Below are positions 60,377-64,000 of a stretch of 64,000 nt of DNA, piece after piece (the first letter of the stretch is position 1; every line of letters starts with the position of its first letter). This DNA comes from an uncultured Poribacteria bacterium (lineage in GTDB: Bacteria > Poribacteria > WGA-4E > WGA-3G), in contig OX639973.1 of assembly GCA_951828385.1 (NCBI GenBank), positions 1,488,001 to 1,552,000 of the forward strand, given 5' to 3'. The notes under the pieces were generated by a model. It did no database searches. It was not told the DNA's origin and was given only the letters and a program-made list of their open reading frames with translations. Both the position numbers and the translations under genes were made by a program.

Positions 60377-60441
60377 TGTTTTCTCCTATAGGGAAGCATC
60401 GGATTCGCAACACCAAGCGATTACTGCCCTGACAATCTGTC

Positions 60442-60613
60442 TTACTTTTTATTGATGGTGAAGTGAAGCATACCGCTGCCGCGCTGAGGGAATGTTCAGT
60501 ATTTCATATCAACACATAGTGACACCATTTGAGATGAGAAAGTCACACAATTCTGCAAAAAAAGTAGAAGTGGATTCATGAAAAGAGGGTTAAGATTCTA
60601 TATAGAGGAGATG
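60442..60613 (-). pseudogene. Deletion remnant of a BNR-type sigma-propeller gene (promoter plus last codons)
   Basis: On the minus strand, 60610 to about 60488 matches the leader of the sigma-propeller genes (GCAGAATTGTG, the promoter boxes, TGATATGAAATACTGAACAT, then TCCC). Directly after, the frame reads QRGSGMLHFTINKK and stop at 60442-60444, which corresponds to the last residues of copy F (GSGILHFSLDE). About 3 kb of coding sequence is therefore missing between them. The product cannot be functional. Confidence 0.75.
60519..60547 (-). promoter_or_regulatory. ECF-type promoter left by the deleted copy
   Basis: Minus strand TGTGAC, 17 nt, TGTCAC. It now lies about 143 bases before the lipoprotein gene starting at 60376 with no intact terminator in between. 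Confidence 0.5.
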
Positions 60614-60675
60614 ATCTTCAAACTCATCGTCAGGGCGGTATGTCTATAAGCACTTTACCTTGGAGAAAAGGGCTT

Positions 60676-62076
60676 TCACTTTGTATCTTTCGGTGTAGCT
60701 AACACGTAAGCGAAGCCTTTTCCAACTGCCAAACTTATCGGTTCATTTGCCTGAAGCGGAGTGACGGATATAAACTGTGGGTCATCTCCCTGAAAATATT
60801 CTTCTACTGCAATAAGGCTTCTTATGGAAAGGAACCCGTTTGCGCTGACGACGTAAAGCAGACCATCCAAGATTTGAAAGTCCGTGACAGAACCCACTGG
60901 AAGTTCTAATTGTTTGTCGTTGAGGACTATCGTTTCTGGTGGGTATTGCGTGATTTGCTGCATCTCTCCGGCACTGACAGCATACGCAATTTTCGGTTTT
61001 CCACGAGTGAGTGTCATTCCTTCTTTCCTCTTGAGCGGATCATTTCCTTCTTTCGCCTTGAGATGGTGCAGACCTTCTGCACCCACGTAATAGAGTTCTG
61101 CAGCTAAGATCCCACCACCCATACCGATCGAATAGTCCTTACCAAACAAGTACTTGAAGCGCGCGCCGTTCTTTTCCTGTTCATCATAACCTTTTGTATA
61201 TTCTGAGTAAATCAACAGATCACACCGTGCGGATCTCATAGGGTTTTGTATCTGATCAATGACCAGGCAATGCGGCGATGCGCGGACTTTCTGATTTTTG
61301 CTGCTCCGAAGTTGTAAAAACCCGCGTTGAGACCGGAGTGATTCAGAGATACCATTCGGTAGACGTTCTAACATTGATACCTCAATCTGTTGAACATTCG
61401 GACGGTCAGCTTTCGGACTGAACAACCACCAGCGAGGCGACAATTCAACAGCCTTGACGAGTTGCGCGTGTCCACGAGGCGCGTAAAAAATGTAAAGATG
61501 GTCATTTTCTCCCAGAACATAGAGGTGATCATCAAGAACATCAAGGTCTTTGATTGGATGTTGCTGTGGTAAATACCCGGTAGACTCAATCACAGGTTGC
61601 AGTGGCTGTGAAACATCGACAAGATGAAATTTTTCTGGTGTCACGATAACGAGATGGTCTCCAGAAGCAAGCACTTTGCCGATTTTATCAGGAAACTCAA
61701 GAGATGTCAGATAAGACGGACGTTGTGGAAGCGAAACATTAATGACGTGCAGGTGCTTCTCGGTTGTGAGATACGCGTGTTGGCCTGAGAGGACGACGGT
61801 ATTGTTCGGATGGACGCGAAAGGGGAATCGAATAGAAGCCGCGAGCGTCGGATATTCTATATCTTCGATCTCTATAACTGTGAAAATACTCGTCTCTTGC
61901 GGTTTTGTAGAAGGAACTGTCCTTTGATGCTGCTCAAGTGTGTTTTTTTTAGGCTGTTCAAGAACGTCTTGCTGATTCTTATAGAGTGCCCTCGAGCTGC
62001 ACCCGATGCTAACAATAGAAAATAGTAGCGTCACTATCATGAACGAAAAGATTGATTTGGCAATAAATTTTAGCAT
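60676..62076 (-). CDS. LVIVD-type beta-propeller lipoprotein (copy 2)
   Basis: 466 residues. Signal MIVTLLFSIVSIGCSSR with the lipid Cys in SIGC. Blades: HAYLTTEKHLHVINVSLPQR, DHLVIVTPEKFHLVDVSQPL, DHLYVLGENDHLYIFYAPRG, GLLYVVSANGFLSIRSL, ending FAYVLATPKDTK. The middle part (residues 230-340) differs from copies 1 and 3, so that the variable region may be the binding face. Ribosome site AGGAGAAAACC as in its paralogues. Confidence 0.82.
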   Translation of the reverse strand: MLKFIAKSIFSFMIVTLLFSIVSIGCSSRALYKNQQDVLEQPKKNTLEQHQRTVPSTKPQETSIFTVIEIEDIEYPTLAASIRFPFRVHPNNTVVLSGQHAYLTTEKHLHVINVSLPQRPSYLTSLEFPDKIGKVLASGDHLVIVTPEKFHLVDVSQPLQPVIESTGYLPQQHPIKDLDVLDDHLYVLGENDHLYIFYAPRGHAQLVKAVELSPRWWLFSPKADRPNVQQIEVSMLERLPNGISESLRSQRGFLQLRSSKNQKVRASPHCLVIDQIQNPMRSARCDLLIYSEYTKGYDEQEKNGARFKYLFGKDYSIGMGGGILAAELYYVGAEGLHHLKAKEGNDPLKRKEGMTLTRGKPKIAYAVSAGEMQQITQYPPETIVLNDKQLELPVGSVTDFQILDGLLYVVSANGFLSIRSLIAVEEYFQGDDPQFISVTPLQANEPISLAVGKGFAYVLATPKDTK

Positions 62077-62174
62077 GGTTTTCTCCTAATATCGACTACC
62101 TCAGAAACCGCGCCTACGCCTACGGTCCATAAGAGTGCTTGAAGAATCTTAGGATGCGCATCTATTTTTCAACC

Positions 62175-62408
62175 TTACCTGTCTGAACAAGGCGAAGGGT
62201 TTCCGATGGCAACCGACGCCAATGCAATTTCTAAAAAAGCGATTGCCTGTTGCCGAGAAACAGAAGGGAAACCTTCGAGAAAATAGTCAAGGCTCTCGCC
62301 AGCTTTGAGATGATCAATGAGACTTTTGACAGGCACACGGGTGCCTGCAAACACGGGCACGCCGCCGTGAATATCTGGGTCTTGGGTTATGATTTGCTCT
62401 GTGGTCAT
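62175..62408 (-). CDS. DUF433 family protein (antitoxin-like), orphan
   Basis: 77 residues starting MTTEQIITQDPDIHGGVPVF, then AGTRVPVKSLIDHLKAGES and FLEGFPSVSRQQAIAFLEIA. This is the complete DUF433 pattern (a winged-helix domain, VapB-like antitoxin in many annotations). AAGGAGC precedes the ATG at 62408. A frame to 62555 exists but runs into the neighbouring gene. DUF433 genes usually stand next to a DUF5615 PIN-like toxin gene, and none is seen here, so the partner is missing. Confidence 0.88.
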   Translation of the reverse strand: MTTEQIITQDPDIHGGVPVFAGTRVPVKSLIDHLKAGESLDYFLEGFPSVSRQQAIAFLEIALASVAIGNPSPCSDR

Positions 62409-62499
62409 CTTTAAGTTGCTCCTTATCAGAGGTCTCGGTTTCCAGACGCTGATGTGAATTTCTTCCATTTTACCACAAATTCGGAGGACAGTCAATTTT

Positions 62500-63903
62500 T
62501 TATCTTTTTGAATCTTCCGGATGAGATAACACATACGCATAATGTTCACCTTCACCGACCACCAGACTTATCGGGCGACTTGCCTGAAGCGGGGTGGCGG
62601 ATAAAAACAGTGAGGCGGATAAAAACTCGCCTTTACCCCATTTACGCCATCTCTCTTTCATGATCTCTATATCTCTCATGTTCTCTATTATATAAGGATG
62701 AACAATAGGCATAATAGAAAAGAACCCGTTTGCGGTGACGATGTAAAGTCGATCCCCGGAAATTTGAAAATCCGTGACAGGTCCCATTAATTGTTTTAAT
62801 CGTTTGTCTTCAACGTCCATCGTCTCGCTCGATGATGGCTCTGGGGTGATTTCCTGCATCTTTCCGTTTGCGACTGCATACGCACGTACGGCGGGGCTGC
62901 GAGTGAGGGTCTTTTGCCCTGTCGCGGTGAGATACTCGCGAAATTGCCATGCCAAGTCATGGTAACTTATATGTACTGTTGTCGTGGAAGGATCATCAAC
63001 GCGGCGGTATGCATCAAAACTCAACAGGTCGTATGTTGGGTCTCTCAGCCACTCCACTACCAGAAAAATAGACGATGCGCGGACTTTCTGATTTTTGCTG
63101 CTGCGGAGTTGTAAAAATCGGCGTTGAGACAGGAATGGGTCCCAGAGATCTCCGGGAAATGTATTTGAAGTCCACTGTGGGATCTGCTTCACTTCAGGAC
63201 TGCCAGCTTTCAGGCTTAGCAACCAGCAGCGTTTCTCCAGTTCAACAGCTTTGACAAGTTGCGCCCGTCCGCGAGGTGCGTGAAAAATGTAAAGATGGTC
63301 ATTTTCTCCCATAACGTAGAGATGATCATCAAGAACATCAAGGTCTTTGATTGGGTGTCGCTGTGGTAAATGCTCAGTAGATTCAAGTACTGGATGCGAT
63401 GGCTGTGAAACACCAACAATATAAAACTTTTTTCTACTTGCGACAACGAGATAGTCGCCAGCAGCAAGGACTTTGCCGATTTTATCCGAAAACGCGAGAG
63501 ATGTCAGATAAGATGGACGTTGCGGGATAGAAACATCAATAACATGCAAGTGCCTTTCGGTCGTGAGGTATGCGTGTCCGCCTGAGAGAATAACAGTATT
63601 GTTTGGACCGACACGGTAGGGTAGTTGGATAGAAGCAGCAAGGGTCGGATGTTCCAAATCTTCGAGTTCTATAACGGTGAAAATGCTCGTCTCTTTGGGT
63701 TTTGCAGAGGTAGCCGTCTTTTGGCTTTGCTCTGTGGCGTTTTTTTCTGACTGCTCAAGACTGTATGCGGGCGCGGATTCTTCGTAGTAGTGTTCAACTG
63801 GATTCTGCTCAAGATGCCTCGAACTGCAACCGATGTGAATAACAGAAAGTAGTAGCATCACTGTCAGAAACGCAAAGATTGATTCGGCAAAAACTTTTGG
63901 CAT
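62500..63903 (-). CDS. LVIVD-type beta-propeller lipoprotein (copy 3)
   Basis: 467 residues, close to copy 1 at both ends (signal AFLTVMLLLSVIHIGCSSRH; end HYAYVLSHPEDSKR) but like copy 2 in the middle blades (DHLYVMGENDHLYIFHAPRG, RAQLVKAVELEK), as if recombination had mixed the two. It lacks the 42-bp duplication of copy 1. AGGAGAAAACG precedes the ATG. It starts only 46 bases after the stop of the WD40 gene that enters from the window edge, so both may share a transcript. Confidence 0.82.
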   Translation of the reverse strand: MPKVFAESIFAFLTVMLLLSVIHIGCSSRHLEQNPVEHYYEESAPAYSLEQSEKNATEQSQKTATSAKPKETSIFTVIELEDLEHPTLAASIQLPYRVGPNNTVILSGGHAYLTTERHLHVIDVSIPQRPSYLTSLAFSDKIGKVLAAGDYLVVASRKKFYIVGVSQPSHPVLESTEHLPQRHPIKDLDVLDDHLYVMGENDHLYIFHAPRGRAQLVKAVELEKRCWLLSLKAGSPEVKQIPQWTSNTFPGDLWDPFLSQRRFLQLRSSKNQKVRASSIFLVVEWLRDPTYDLLSFDAYRRVDDPSTTTVHISYHDLAWQFREYLTATGQKTLTRSPAVRAYAVANGKMQEITPEPSSSETMDVEDKRLKQLMGPVTDFQISGDRLYIVTANGFFSIMPIVHPYIIENMRDIEIMKERWRKWGKGEFLSASLFLSATPLQASRPISLVVGEGEHYAYVLSHPEDSKR

Positions 63904-63949
63904 CGTTTTCTCCTATGCTGTTCCCGTTGTTTTACGATACGGTCTAACC

Positions 63950-64000
63950 TTAGTGAGTTGCGTTAGGTGTAAGTTCCCATAAGAGCAGCGTGCCATCGTG
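63950..64000 (-). CDS. C-terminal end of a WD40 protein (partial)
   Basis: The last 16 codons of a minus-strand gene that continues beyond the window: HDGTLLLWELTPNATH and stop (TAA). DGTLLLWEL is the closing strand of a WD40 repeat. It ends differently from the sigma fusions (DWDE...), so it may be another propeller class. Confidence 0.6.
   Translation of the reverse strand, partial: HDGTLLLWELTPNATH

Noticed and set aside
34860-64000. Array as an integrated phage or plasmid island
   Set aside because: No integrase, capsid, replication or mobilisation genes and no att-like direct repeats noticed.

Overview
This 64 kb window looks like bacterial chromosome from a deep-branching Gram-negative lineage. 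Signal-peptide and lipoprotein genes are frequent. One secreted protein ends in a FlgD-like sorting domain with the PNPFNPETWIPY signature. There are Uma2 nucleases, a caspase/FGE-sulfatase fusion, and ECF sigma factors fused to beta-propellers. From memory of gene content this most resembles Candidatus Poribacteria or a neighbouring phylum. That is an inference; no marker in the window was placed phylogenetically.

Layout. 1-9 kb is an accessory stretch: a caspase/FGE fusion, an M48 lipoprotein, two Uma2 nucleases, a C39-like secreted peptidase, two tandem DUF1670 genes and a sensor kinase. 9-12 kb holds an ECF sigma gene and a stable-RNA cluster: tRNA-Ser(UGA, GCU, CGA, GGA), tRNA-Arg(ACG), tRNA-Ala(CGC), tadA and a large-type SRP RNA. 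12-18.8 kb is housekeeping: dnaX, ybaB, recR, an M28 peptidase, mnmG and rsmG. 18.9-24.4 kb is a partner-switching regulatory cassette: STAS, histidine kinase, response regulator-PP2C, an RsbW-like kinase with an internal duplication, and STAS. 24.6-34.9 kb carries an AccD-like protein, a DNA methyltransferase with a broken partner gene, galactokinase, a ROK sugar kinase, a lipoprotein, an NHL propeller lipoprotein and a 1291-residue surface protein.

34.9-64 kb is a paralogue array entirely on the minus strand. Seven genes share one plan: ECF sigma factor, one membrane helix, a conserved juxtamembrane stretch, and a large extracytoplasmic propeller. Five carry WD40 propellers and two carry BNR/Asp-box propellers. 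There is also a sigma-less WD40 member and a deletion remnant of an eighth sigma gene. Three LVIVD-type propeller lipoproteins and the tail of another WD40 gene follow. Each full copy has an ECF-like promoter (TGARAC-like box, 17 or 18 nt, CGTCAC) about 46-48 nt before its start codon. This suggests that the family members activate themselves or each other.

A second theme is dispersed short palindromic repeats. Several families occur between genes and also in frame inside genes (rsmG, galK, a histidine kinase, the M28 peptidase, the ROK kinase, the NHL protein, the surface protein and three WD40-sigma genes). In the WD40-sigma paralogues both element-bearing and element-free versions of the same position can be compared directly. 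No transposase, prophage or CRISPR array was seen.
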